Source: Bryum argenteum (taxonomy: Eukaryota; Streptophyta; Bryopsida; Bryales; Bryaceae). Taken from it: DNA of 64,000 nucleotides. The stretch is from contig CM073324.1 of NCBI GenBank assembly GCA_037043015.1, positions 11,739,013 to 11,803,012 on the forward strand, given 5' to 3'. The stretch's first letter is position 1. The number at the start of each line of letters is the position of its first letter. Below, piece after piece: positions 39,501-50,636 of this stretch. A program made the position numbers and the translations under genes. The notes beneath the pieces were generated by a model. That model did no database searches, was not told where the DNA came from, and saw only the letters and a list, made by a program, of their open reading frames with translations.

Positions 39501-42500
39501 AGGCAGTTATTGATTCAGTGTAGAGAATTGCAGTAACACATCTACCTGCTACAGGGTAAATGTGGTCCTGCCTACCCACTGCTTCTTTACCATTATGAGG
39601 TTTAGCTTGTAACTCATGATGACGTGGACGTGTTGCAGGGGGGAGTAGAAGGCAAACGTCAAGTCGACGAAGTGATTGACAGCTGCTCAGCTATGCAGGT
39701 ACCGTTGCTTCTATGGTGTTGTTATTATACCGTATTGATACCGGTCGTCAGTAAGTTACTTTTAGAAGTGTTCGTTATGCTTAAGGACTGAGGTCTTGCG
39801 GGTTGCAGAACTTGCGGGAGGCAATTGCCGGTTACCGAAACAGCATACAAAGACAAGCGGATGAAAAGAAGCGAGAAGCTGCTCTCTCCTTCTTCGTGGA
39901 GTATTTGGAGCGATACTACTTCCTTATCTGCTTCGCTGTTTACATTCACAGTGACAAGTCATCTACAAACCGGTCAGGCCAGGGCGGTTTTGAGGAGTGG
40001 ATGCGTGCACGGCCTGAGCTTTACAGCATTCTTCGCAGGTTCTACCTCTTTTTTATTAAGTTGAGCATTTAACCATCAACGATTTTTCTCTCGCTCTCAT
40101 CATCCGTTACACTACTAGTATCTTTATATTGCGTCCTCTATTCAGGTTGCTGAGGCGGGATCCGATGGGCGCCCTGGGTTACAGCAACAAACCAATGGGT
40201 GTTATCAAAAGGTCCTCAAAAGCTGCAGATGGTCGACCCAGTAGGATGGAAAATATTGTGGCTACCAGGAATGGAGAGGTCCTGGGACGGCAGACTGTGC
40301 TCAAAAGTGATCACTGTCCCGGTTGTCAAAGCCAGTATCTTCCAGAGCTTATAGAAGGGGCTCCTAATTTCAGGGAAGTTGCTCCGTTTCCTGTGTACGG
40401 AGTAGCAAATCCAACGGTTGAAGGCATCCGCGCTGTACTGCAAAGAGTTGCTGAAGGTAACTGTGAGCGACCAGTGCTGTGGCACAACATGAGGGAAGAA
40501 CCTGTTGTCTATATCAACGGGAAACCATTTGTCTTGCGCGAAGTCGAACGCCCCTACAAAAATATGCTCGAATATGAGGTTAGTATCCAACCATATCTCT
40601 TAATACTGATGGTTGTATTTGACAGGCTGGATTGAAGGAAAGTTACGACACTATGTACTGCAGTCTTTTTTGAATGGAGTACCAAGGGGAAATTTGTCTC
40701 CTGATCGATGCTGCTGTGCATTGCAGGGCATTGACAGGGCAAGGGTAGAGAAGATGGAAGCTCGATTGAAAGAGGACATACTGCGGGAGGCAGAGCGGTA
40801 CTCAGGTAATATAATGGTAAATCACGAGACAGACGACGGGCAGATTTACGATGCATGGGAGAATGTCGGCCCTGGTTCTGTTCAAACGCCTCTCGAGGTT
40901 TACGAGCGCTTAAAAGCTGAAGGTTATCTGGTGGAGTACGCCAGAGTTCCTATCACTGACGGAAAAGCTCCCAAAAGTTCCGACTTTGGGGCTCTTGCTT
41001 CTCGCATCGCAACTGCTTCCAGAGACACTGCCTTTGTCTTCAACTGTCAGGCAAGCTCCACGTGTATTAACTGTCAATTCACTCTTCTACTTGATTGTGT
41101 CCGATGTTTTGACTTCACCTATTGAAGTGTATCATTGAGATTTCCTGTTTAATATTCAGATGGGGAGAGGCCGTACTACTACTGGTATGGTGATAGCATG
41201 CCTGGTGCTTCTGCGGTGCGAGAATGGTCCGCTCAGAGCACTTGATCTACCTACGCAGAGAACGGAACCAGAGAACGGATCAAGTAGTGGGGAGGAGGTC
41301 AACAACAGCGACATGGTTGTCGGTAGTCCAGCGAACAGGATCGAGGAGAAAAGTAGTATAGCTGGATTTGTGATGGATGATATTCCTATCGTCCGGAAGA
41401 TAACGCGTCTACTTGATAATGGAGCGGAGTGCAGGGAGGCCTTAGATGGCGTAATTGACCACTGTGCTTCCATGCAAAATCTGCGGCAAGCTGTTTTGCA
41501 TTACCGACGGGCATTCAATGATCAAAAGCTGGAGCATTATGCTCGTCGTGCAGCTTTGAATCGAGGCATTGAGTACCTTGAGCGATACTTGATGTTGATC
41601 GGTTTTGCTGCTTACTTGAATAGTGAGTCTTTCAATGGATACATTCAAGGGGGCTCTGGAGCATCCTTCAAGTCATGGCTTCATCGTCATCCTGAAGTGA
41701 GGCAAATGAAGTGGAGCATGAGATTAAGACCAACTCGTGTATTTACTATCAATGTGAGCAGCCTTACTCGATCCTTGTTAAATTGGGACTACGCCTTTGA
41801 TGTCTATTTAATCTTTCCTGTTATCTTGATTGTCGAGCTAAATCAAGACTTGTTACTGCTTGGACGTATTTAGGAGATGGAGTTCAAAGCACATGGCGAG
41901 AACGATCAGGAGGACTCCGTCATGGAAGCTGTTGTGAAGTCACGCACTGGGTCCATATTGGGAAAACATTCAATTCTCAAGATGTACTTTTTTCCAGGAC
42001 AGAAAACTACTTCAGATCATGTGCCCATCACTGGGGCGCCCCATGTTTGTAAGGTGAGCGTGGGCACATTTTGAACTTCGCATTCTCTTAGGTCGTTCGA
42101 TCCTTTATTACAGAGTAGTGAGGCGATGCTTGATTTTCATGCCTTTCATTCACTTTGTTGAAATTACTCTTATTGTACACTCCGAGATTGGAAATCTGAT
42201 CAACTCTTGGTATTCTCATACTTTCAAGGACGCTGCCCTTATAAATTTTTGATAGGTCTCAGTTTCTCTTTGGGTTCTCGTTTGGCCTGTGCATCTTCAC
42301 TGAATAGCCTCAGCTCTGTAGTTTCTTGGGAATTGATGAACACAACATCTTTCTGACTTTGCAGGTGGAGGGATTCCCTGTGCACAGCATGGCCACACCT
42401 ACTTTAGATGGTGCTAAAGCTGTGCTGAGTCATCTGTTTGCGACACCTGCATGTCAGTTGCAGCGGAAAGCTGTTGTGACAGACTTACGTGAAGAAGTAG

Positions 42501-44127
42501 TGGTGTATATACATGGTATTCCGTTTGTTCTTCGCGAGGTCGATCAACCCGTCAGCACCTTGAAACATGTTGGTGTGAAAGGTCCTGTGGTCGAACAAAT
42601 GGAGAGCAGGTTGAAGGACGATATTTTGGCTGAAGCAGAGCGCACAGGAGGGAGAATGCTTCTGCATAAGGAGGAATACAACCCAATCACTGGTCATTCT
42701 GAAATTATTGGTTATTGGGAAGTCATCAGTCCTGAAGATGTCCAAACACCCGCTGAGGTATATGCTGGTTTGAGGACAGAGGGTTACAACCTTGACTATC
42801 AGCGAATTCCTCTTACAAGGGAGAGGGCGGCTTTGACCGCTGATGTCGACGCTATTCATCGACGTTTAGATGAGTACGTTTCTACCAATTATTGTAGTGT
42901 CGCAAGTGTCAGTGATTACGAAGAATGCGTTGCTATCCTACTGTTCCTCCTCGCAATGTAAGAAGATATTTGGGTGTTATAACTGGAATGTTTTGACTCT
43001 ATACGGTAGATAATATCTGTGTACTTTCTTTCATCTTTTACAGTCGTGACGTTCCTGTTCCTGTACAGTAACATGGTGGTGCTTTTATTCTTGCAGAGCT
43101 GGCTCAGATGTGGAGTATATCTTCGTATCACATACAGGGTTCGGGGGCATTGCTTATGCGATGGCTATGACCTGTCTTCGGTTGCAAGCTGAGCAACAAC
43201 TGGCCAGTTTATCAGTCTCATCCTCCAAGGGAACTGATAATAGCAGCCCCCAATTTTTGGCGAACAATAGGATGGTCCACAGGCCTGCTAATGACATGGA
43301 GGCCTTCAGACAGGGCGACTACCGTGACATTTTGAGTTTGACTCGAGTTCTGGCCAGTGGTCCCGCAAGTAAAGCTGAAGTTGACGTTATCATCGACCGG
43401 TTCGTAATTCACCTTCTCTTAGGACTTCTTTAACCCATAAACGTCGATGAACGCCCTTTAGGTTCAGCCTCAGGTTCTGAGATAGCTATCGTTCATGAGC
43501 TGCTCAGGCAGGACCTGTTATCATGAATGTGTCATAAGCTTTCACGTCTTGTTCCTGATTCCTCCTAGTTTTAGTCAACGTTATTGACCTTTTCAAAATT
43601 GTCTGGATGTTACTGAAGTTTGTAAGAATCAGGCATCGGTACATAGCATTGAGTTCTGTATTTCTACTGTGCTCATAACTCTTTCCACCATAACTACAGT
43701 CTGACAAGCCTTGCGAATGCTGGACTGTATGCGCAGATGCAGTGGAGCTGGTCACTTGCGCGATGACATCTATGATTATAAGCTTGAGTTTGATGGTTTA
43801 ACCAACGTAGAAGACGAACGTAGAGATATGGGTATCAATGCCCTCAGGTTAGTGGAACTTTCCGACTTTTACTAGGATCTTCAGGACGCCCATAGAAATC
43901 ACTTTGCATACATTGGACTGTTCTCTCATGTCTTGGTGGTTACTAACCTTAAGGAACGCGGGCTTTCTATTCGCAGGAGGTATTTTTTCTTGATAGCCTT
44001 CAGGTCATACCTTTTCAGCAGGGTTACTTTCCAAGAGACCGCAAGCGCAGGCGAGATGTCATTCAGTACGTGGATGAAAGCGCGACCTGAACTTGGTCAC
44101 CTCTGTGACAACTTGAAGCTGAAATGA
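36594..44127 (+). CDS. Paladin-like protein with three tandem phosphatase-like repeats
   Basis: Eighteen exons: 36594-36761, 37203-37331, 37527-37598, 38167-38237, 38498-38597, 38695-38793, 38911-39037, 39275-39408, 39639-39698, 39809-40038, 40146-40578, 40727-41050, 41160-41753, 41874-42053, 42365-42873, 43097-43399, 43737-43847, 43977-44127. The frame stays open over 1264 residues; a second in-frame ATG at 36612 would give 1258. Each ~420-residue repeat starts with a GxxLGxxxxLKxDxxPG-type motif (~20, ~440, ~870), then a HNxREEPVVYINGxPFVLREVE segment, then a Cys-X5-Arg loop. The loops are CQMGRGR at 230-236 (repeat 1) and CQMGRGR at 648-654 (repeat 2). Repeat 3 has FVSHTGFGG (~1086-1094), without Cys or Arg. 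Paladin belongs to the protein-tyrosine/phytase-like phosphatase fold; activity and substrate are disputed in animals and unknown to me in plants. The intron in repeat 2 at 41051-41159 has a GC donor. The donor after exon 13 (41753) is the least certain junction. Confidence 0.9.
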
Positions 44128-45356
44128 TTAACTAGTGAGAGATTTGGGGATTGCCCTCGTCCTTCCCTGGAAGTTTGCTTGGTGTTGGGACTCTCGTCCG
44201 AGTGTACAGCTTTTCTGGCTCGCAATGGTATATTCTAGGGTGTCGTAGGTGCCTCTAAGCAAGTAGAGATACTTCACCTTATACCCAGATATAGTATTCT
44301 AGACTATAAGGCATACTTGATATATTCTTTTGACCAACCACATACCGGTTGTTGGGAGCTTATTAAAACTCCGGTTAGCATTTAGCACGAATTTTTGGAT
44401 TCATCGTTGCAAACTTCTTTCTAGAATGTATAAGTGATGCGGGAATGCAGTTTTGAATAGAGGATGTTTTGGGTAAACAGTTGTGATCCTCTGTGCCATG
44501 ATTAGTAGTCTAAAATAAAAATATCAGGTGGAACTTCAGTAACATGCAGGTTATTATTTCGAACAATTTAGGGTTATTTAGGCGGGGTGTGAACTTTTTG
44601 ATTCTTTATTATGAAGTCGGTGATCTAATTAGTTTGAAAACACTGCGAGAAGTGCTATCATACAAACGCCAATGAGGTCCAAGTTCATTATGAGAACAAA
44701 TGTTCTTTCAGTACTGTAGTGATTCTGATTCAAGAGCTTCTAAATTCTTCATTCTGCGCGGAGATTTGGAACCGGCTTGCAGAATAGTCAAGTTGACAAA
44801 TTTCCCACTACAGTACTCTCCTCGTTGGGTGGGCTCTTCATTAAATCTCTCGTTATTGGTTTGAATTAGAGTCCGCAGTCATCAATTTTTGGCGTAAAAC
44901 TCAAAACTCAAAACCTCTACATTACAGTACACTGTAGTTCTCCCATGGAAATGAGCCCGAAGATTGAGCCGCTTAGGACGCGAAAATCGCTCGTTGGTTC
45001 TAACGATGGCCAAAAAGATTCTGGAATCGTTGGTCCCCAACATTTGGGGACGAAGGCCCACCCAAAAGCGGGAGTTCCAGGTTGTCCTACCCTACTTGCA
45101 TCAGTTGTAGCCTATTTCAGCAGAAATTTACTCCTATTTTGAGGCACAAAAATTTAGAAATTATACAAAAACAGAAAAGACATATATATGTACTCAAAAT
45201 ACTGGAATCACAAGTAATATAGCTTTGAGACATAAAAAATTCACAATATTAATTAATTATTGGGTACTACATTGTACGATGCCAATGCCGTACCGAAATG
45301 GCCATGTGAGTACAGTACAGTATTCACCCCAACTACATGAATCTCTGCAGTAGACG
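44128..45356. other. 3' flank and intergenic DNA
   Basis: The proximal part probably contains the 3' UTR of the paladin-like gene. No further gene or repeat is supported; the frame at 44945-45142 shows no family resemblance. Confidence 0.6.
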
Positions 45357-45360
45357 TTAA

Positions 45361-45722
45361 CCCTTAAACGCCCAAGGTGACCCGAGGGGTCACCTTCCAA
45401 CAGAATCTTCTCTGTAGCTCTCACTGTACTCAACTTTTCACTTATATTTTGATGCCAAACTCGTCACCTTCTTGTGATGCATTCAAAATGTGAAATTTTA
45501 CAATTCAAATCACAATTTGCATGAGTGATTTTGTGCTTTGAAAGAATTGTGGTAGCGAGGTTGGGGTTGTACATAACCTTGTAGGAGGTTGCAAGCTCAT
45601 CATTGATTGGTGCATTCATGATGCCCTTGCTCAAAAAGTGCACTATTCATGATGCCCAAGTCCAAAAGATGCTGTGATCCAATTTTGGGCTGCCCGTTTC
45701 ACACCCCATGGGCATTTAAGGG
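45361..45722 (+). mobile_element. TTAA-flanked non-autonomous element, copy A (362 bp)
   Basis: It is flanked on both sides by TTAA (45357-45360 and 45723-45726). The left terminus is CCCTTAAACGCCC, and the right terminus GGGCATTTAAGGG is its inverted complement with one difference. A perfect hairpin with a 10-bp stem (AAGGTGACCC) and loop GAG follows the left terminus at 45374-45396. Copies D and E are close relatives over the whole length. The interior has no coding capacity. TTAA targets and CCC-starting ends are hallmarks of the piggyBac superfamily, so this is best read as a piggyBac-like MITE. Confidence 0.85.
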
Positions 45723-45950
45723 TTAACCCTTAGAACGTCAGTCAGGAACTGTATCTACAGACCGCATTTTAGTCTGTAGTTTTCAACAAATGTGTGTAAA
45801 TTTTGCAAGACTTGCACCCTTGGTTTGATTTCATTTTAAACTAACATCATCCTTTTAAAGGTCATTTCAGAAGCTGAACTTTATAATGTTCAAACATGTC
45901 ATTATATATGTAGACTATTGTGGCCACCAGCGGCACCTTATGACATTTAA

Positions 45951-46209
45951 CCCCTGAGCGCCCCCTCCAAAAAGCCCGAAAATCAAGGTGTGCAGACCGT
46001 GCCCAAGCTTATTGGGTGCCAATTCTGCAGAAATTGATTATTTTCAATTTCACCATTGAGAAACATGAAGAACAGGGATGCGAAGGTGTGGGAAAAATTG
46101 GGATGGATTTCACCGCACGGATCTGGTTTCTATAATGGTCAAACAATGGTTGACTTCTGACTGGCGGAATTCCTGGCGGACACATTTAGTCCGCAGGGGC
46201 GCTCAGGGG
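45951..46209 (+). mobile_element. TTAA-flanked non-autonomous element, copy B (259 bp)
   Basis: It is flanked by TTAA at 45947-45950 and 46210-46213. The 14-bp termini CCCCTGAGCGCCCC and GGGGCGCTCAGGGG are perfect inverted complements. A hairpin with stem GCGGAC and a 7-base loop lies at 46176-46194, next to the right terminus. The interior shares no obvious sequence with copies A, D and E, so it is a different subfamily with the same terminal plan. Confidence 0.85.
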
Positions 46210-46289
46210 TTAAGGGTAGAACCAGACAGTGTTGCTTTCTTTTCTTTTCTTACTCCTAAATTGAACCCTTAGGTTTGAATGGGCTCTTA

Positions 46290-46520
46290 GGAGTTACGAA
46301 CCACCGTAGAAAACAAGGGATCACTGTAAATCAGTGCTACGAGCATTTCTCCGGGGCAAGGAAGGAAGAGGGGTAAAGATCCTCCTAAACTTATAATGTA
46401 TAGGCTTGAAATGCCAAGGAGAAGGCTCCAGGTGTAATTTCTGGCCAAAGGCCCCATTTTTGAATTCAAAATTATCAAAAACGGTCGTAGGGGGTCCAAC
46501 TCGAAAATTCGAGGGTTTCT
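46290..46520. repeat. Dispersed repeat, inverted relative of 63620-63835
   Basis: It shares with the reverse complement of 63620-63835 an AATGTATAGGCTTGAAATGC-like block, a GGAGAAGGCT-like block and the strong match GAATTCAAAATTATCAAAAA followed by CGG. It carries no coding sequence. The antisense frame at 46287-46802 is not credible as a gene. Confidence 0.65.
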
Positions 46521-47209
46521 CCGTAGCACTCGTTTATGGCCATCCATGAAAAAGCTGTGTAATATTTGCATAATATTTGTTAAATATATTACATGAACAT
46601 TTGCTAAAATATGAAACGCACTTGCAGCACAGTTGTGAAAGTCAACGTGTCCATGTGTGCAACGCGTAAATTCACCATGATATGTACTATAGTAGTGCAA
46701 AAGAAGGCGGTCAGACCACAAACTTTGAACATTACGGTCTCTCAATCGGTAAGGAATTTGGATATGATATTTGATGTTCATATATACATACAAGTGAAGC
46801 ACTAGCTCTTACGATTACAGACCTAAAATTTTGTCGAAATTTGAGAAGTTTCATCCTGAATCAAAAGTGGGTAACTTTTGCCAGTTCTCGGAGTATCTTG
46901 AAGTTTGAGACCTAGTCGACTTTAGGGACTCTAGGGGTTAAACTGGAGAACCATTCTAAAATTGCGAATGAACATTGTCTACAGTGCTTTGTCTCTTATC
47001 CCTCTGAGCACCGAATTTGAAAGTTACCCTTGAACTGACTGCCAGTTCAGTATGACCTGGCATAAGTCTGACCAGGTTCCTCGGAGACCCGAAAATCAGC
47101 TTCGAGGTGGGAATGTCTAGAACCTACCCCCTACCCTTTTGGTTTTCTGTGTTCGCAATAAAAATCTGTCGGTAAGTACAGGAGTCGGTCAGAAACTTGA
47201 ACATGTTAA

Positions 47210-47570
47210 CCCTTAAACGCCGAAGGTGACCCGAGGGGTCATGTTCCAAGAGAATCTCCTCTGTAGCTCTCAATGTACTCAACTTTTCACTTATATTTTG
47301 ATGTCAAACTGGTCACCTTCTTCTAATGCATTCAAAAAGTGAAATTTTAGAATTCAAATCACAATTTGTATGAGTGATTTTGTGCTTTGAAAGGATTGTG
47401 GTAGGTAGGTTGGGGTTGTACAATACTTGTAGGAGGTTGCAAGCTCATCATTGATTGGATCATTCATGATGCCCAAGTTCAAAAAGTGCACTATTCATCA
47501 TGCCCACGTGCAAAAGATGCTCTGATCCAATACTGGGCTGCCCAAAACCGTATAGCTAGGCGTTTAAGGG
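47210..47570 (+). mobile_element. TTAA-flanked non-autonomous element, copy D (361 bp)
   Basis: It is flanked by TTAA at 47206-47209 and 47571-47574. The ends CCCTTAAACGCC and GGCGTTTAAGGG are perfect inverted complements. It is closely similar to copy A throughout, in the same orientation, 1.85 kb away. The hairpin at 47223-47245 is partly decayed (right stem GGGTCATGTT instead of GGGTCACCTT). Confidence 0.85.
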
Positions 47571-47849
47571 TTAACTACACACTCATCACTAACTGGAACT
47601 CCGTGGACTTCTGAGTCTGGCCGCCTTCTTTAACATTTATGTCAACTTACGTCTGAAGTAGCACCAGAAACGAACTGAAAATTGTGTGTGCAGGGTCAGG
47701 TGGTGAAGTGAGCGGACGTACTGGAGGCGACGGCAACTGGGACCCGGACCGAGGGTTGGGGGCTGCAGTGGATACCGCAGTGATTGTGCAGGTCGATGCG
47801 TACGTGAGCAGTCACATGGTTCAGAGTGCATGAACGCCACAGTTTCAGA

Positions 47850-48467
47850 ATGGCGACGTCTAGTTTGGGAGCTCTAGTGGTGATTGTCGCGTTGACGAGC
47901 TCCTGGGCGATGGTGGCGCACGCTACCGAATACGACGGGGTGCCGCGGCCGAAGGGCTTCCCATATAATCCCACCGCGGCCTACGGCACAAACCCGGTGG
48001 TATACTTGTACGACTCCAACCAGACTGCAGACTGCGCGTGGTACGGCTTCGCTAACATGAACTTCCCGGCCAATATCGTACAGCAGTGCCTTACGTACAT
48101 GCGCGGGACCGTAGTGGGCGAGCAAGACCCGCGTGCACTGAAACCGTATAGAAAGAATTATTGTCATACAGAGGCCTGCAAAGACAATTACAGTTACGAC
48201 TACTATTGCTTCCAAGCGTGTTACTCTCTCAGCAACGGCACCTTCGTGATCCCGCCGATCTCTGACCCTCTCGCCACCGCAATGCCTCCGCCGGGTACTC
48301 CTGTGGCGTTGTTGCCTCCGCCGGGTACTAGAGTGGTTCAGCCTCCTCCGGGGGTTGCTGGCTCCCAGACGTTCATCGCGAGCTCCAGCTCGCTGCAGGC
48401 GCACACGTTCTCCGCCGCGTTTCTTGCGGTCGGTGCTGCTGCTGTCAGTCTCGTCACCTGCCTCTGA
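47850..48467 (+). CDS. Secreted cysteine-rich protein, probably GPI-anchored (unknown family)
   Basis: A single exon encodes 205 residues. The ATG at 47850 was chosen because it starts a classic signal peptide (SLGALVVIVALTSSWAM, cleavage probably after AHA near residue 25). Upstream in-frame codons back to 47826 contain no other ATG. The mature part has six cysteines between residues ~70 and ~130 (DCAWYG, QQC, NYC and TEAC, YYCFQAC), probably three disulfides. It is followed by a proline-rich linker with repeated PPPGT motifs (~151-172), a Ser-rich stretch and a hydrophobic C-terminal tail (FSAAFLAVGAAAVSLVTCL). That order is typical of GPI-anchored wall or membrane proteins. Exon GC content is clearly above its flanks. 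I do not recognise the cysteine pattern as a named family. The antisense frame across the gene is a composition shadow. Confidence 0.8.
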   Translation: MATSSLGALVVIVALTSSWAMVAHATEYDGVPRPKGFPYNPTAAYGTNPVVYLYDSNQTADCAWYGFANMNFPANIVQQCLTYMRGTVVGEQDPRALKPYRKNYCHTEACKDNYSYDYYCFQACYSLSNGTFVIPPISDPLATAMPPPGTPVALLPPPGTRVVQPPPGVAGSQTFIASSSSLQAHTFSAAFLAVGAAAVSLVTCL

Positions 48468-50632
48468 GTTGCGCTTGTATCCAGCGTCCAATCAGTTCCT
48501 GAAGCTGAGAGTGACTTGTGTGCACGTCTTTGTAGTCTAGGACGTGTGAGCTTAGCGTACAATCACTTTCTGTAGCTGCTCATGAGAGTAATCTGTGCAG
48601 GTCTTTGACGTAGTCTTGGATGTGTGAATTGATGAGAGGTCCGAACCATATTAAGTCAAATGTGAAAGTAATGAGCATTTGGGTGTTCAGAAACTCTTAG
48701 GGTGAGTTGAGTTATTACAACATGGCCCCCTATGTTGGTTGTGTAATGTTTTCCGTACACTGATCGTCTGAACGTGGAAGACTGGGGCCACTGAACATTT
48801 GCTTCGTCACAAGAGAATTGCATGTCCTTATTGTGTAGACTACTTCTAATGAGTAGCTGGAAAGGTGTTAAATATGGTGTTATTTGTTGCTGGTAGAAAC
48901 TCATTGACACCAAATCCAGAAATCGGTTCATAGTATGTTCATGGAGTGAGCTTGCAAAAAGAATTCTTGGAGCACACACCTGTTATGTTGTGCACACAAC
49001 ATTTACCAACAAAAAGTATGTGTTTGATAAGAAAACCACATTGAATCGTAAATCTAGTAGAAACGCATATTGAAGGATAAAATCTGTCCATAGCGATCGT
49101 CCGTAACTGATAAGGGAAATTTCCCGATGATTCAAATCGATCTTGTAGACCACATCGGCGCAGTTTCATATTGATCTTGTAGACCACATCGGCGCAGTTT
49201 CATATTGATCTTGTAGACCACATCGGCGCAGTTTCATATCGTCGTTTCATTCGATCTTCCAGACCAGAATCACCACATTGCCGCGGTTCCAAGTTGGAAC
49301 CGAAACCGATCAAAACTCGATCGAAACCGATCTCAAAGATTGAGAGCCGAATCGTTTCATTTCCCGCGCTTAACATGTGCATACAAATAGACATGCACAC
49401 CCATCGAAGTTCATCAGAGTCATCCTTACATTTATGTATCTCTGCGAAGAGAAAGGAAAAATTTACAGTCCTTTCCATCTTGAAGCTCACATGATGAGCA
49501 CAATGGTCTAACTCAGTTGGGGTTCGTGCAGTATAATAGTAACTATTGATGCTGTGGGATTGGTTGAAGATCTCAAGGTTGAGATGAGGCTGAATGCTTC
49601 CGATGAGAACTGTAGATAATGTAGCACACCACAAATGTGCGTTTTGTGTTGTGCACATGGATGATGGATCAATCATAGCCATGTAATGTCTACATTTGAT
49701 CGAAGAAGATCCCCGAACTGTCTGATATGCAAGGAATCTAATTACGAGATTCCTGCTTTGTGCACATGATGCATGTGTGTATCGCCGGGGCGAGCCGACG
49801 TTTGTACTTGATTCATTTGATATTGGTGCAGTTTATGAGGAGTATGGCACTGATTTTAAAAGGTGAGGTATGAGTAGCAAACTAATCCGGACCGTACTCA
49901 GACCGTTTCATTGTATATTCATCCTTTCCAATCAAGAACAAAATGAACACTTATACTCCGCTTTAACTCCAAGCGACCACACAGTTTATCTTGGGTTAGT
50001 TGAGTGTCTATTCCCGAAATGGGTTAGTACTCTTGTAGCAATGGCCTTATGCCCGGTGGACATTGGCTCATTGTCTAAACAAATAGACACAAACAAAAGA
50101 GTCCGGAGTTTATATCTATCTCCGCGTATTCAACCGCGTATTCAACCGTGTATAAGTATAGTTCAGAATCATACCGGGTCTAGAACTCCAGATATTTGAT
50201 ACATTGTGTTTCATATTTCTCTCTTGAGCACACCTCTAAATCCAGATCTTCCCCTTCTCCTTGGTCCAACCTGCAGCGAGGACGAAGCTAGCTTCAGAGG
50301 TTACCGACACGGCTAAGATAGTGTACTTGATTTTCAGCAATACGCACCAGTAATTAAATTATCGTTCTGTCGTTATGATAGTTCATATAGTACTTATAAA
50401 ATTGACTTCTTAACTAGACTTCATAGAAGAATCGTAGATTCTGTCCGTTTCGGTGTTTGGGGTCGAGACCTATAAGCCATATCGTTGCAAGCCTGACATG
50501 CTCTAGAGTACTAAGGGTGATAAAGAACAACCTGACAAGTTATTTACTTGAGATCTTAGCATGAAAATGATCAGTCCTCGAAGTGTGTCATGACAGACCT
50601 CTTTCCATTGAATAGTTGACTACAGGAATGTG
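48468..50632. other. 3' flank and intergenic DNA
   Basis: No supported gene. A diverged restatement of the sequence just after the stop codon (CCTGAAGCTG and GTCTTTG blocks at 48495-48545 and 48565-48615) suggests a small local duplication. A threefold 34-bp repeat lies at 49139-49240. Frames at 49200-49682 and 49870-50199 show no family resemblance. Confidence 0.55.
49139..49240. repeat. Three near-identical 34-bp tandem units
   Basis: Units start at 49139, 49173 and 49207 with GATCTTGTAGACCACATCGG and end in GCGCAGTTTCATAT. They are identical except for the last bases, which implies recent expansion. Confidence 0.95.
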
Positions 50633-50636
50633 TTAA

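Larger units (their letters stand above)
45727..46937 (+). mobile_element. Possible larger TTAA-flanked element, copy C, with copy B nested in it
   Basis: CCCTTAGAACGTC follows the TTAA shared with copy A. The next unmatched right-hand terminus is ACTCTAGGGG before TTAA at 46938-46941, preceded by the palindrome AGTCGACT. The two ends match only over about eight bases, so the pairing is tentative. If correct, copy B (45951-46209) is nested in it and its interior includes the dispersed repeat at 46290-46520. Confidence 0.35.

Noticed and set aside
46287..46802. 171-residue minus-strand frame
   Set aside because: It overlaps a dispersed non-coding repeat with copies elsewhere in the window, and no domain is visible.
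47874..48491. 205-residue antisense frame across the secreted-protein gene
   Set aside because: It is arginine-rich low-complexity sequence mirroring a GC-rich exon; the plus frame has a signal peptide, ordered cysteines and a C-terminal anchor.
49480..49560. tRNA-like wording (GGTTCG near a GTCTAACTCAGTTGG stretch)
   Set aside because: No acceptor stem or complete cloverleaf can be folded around it.
49870..50199. 109-residue plus-strand frame
   Set aside because: No start context, domain or composition shift; treated as chance.
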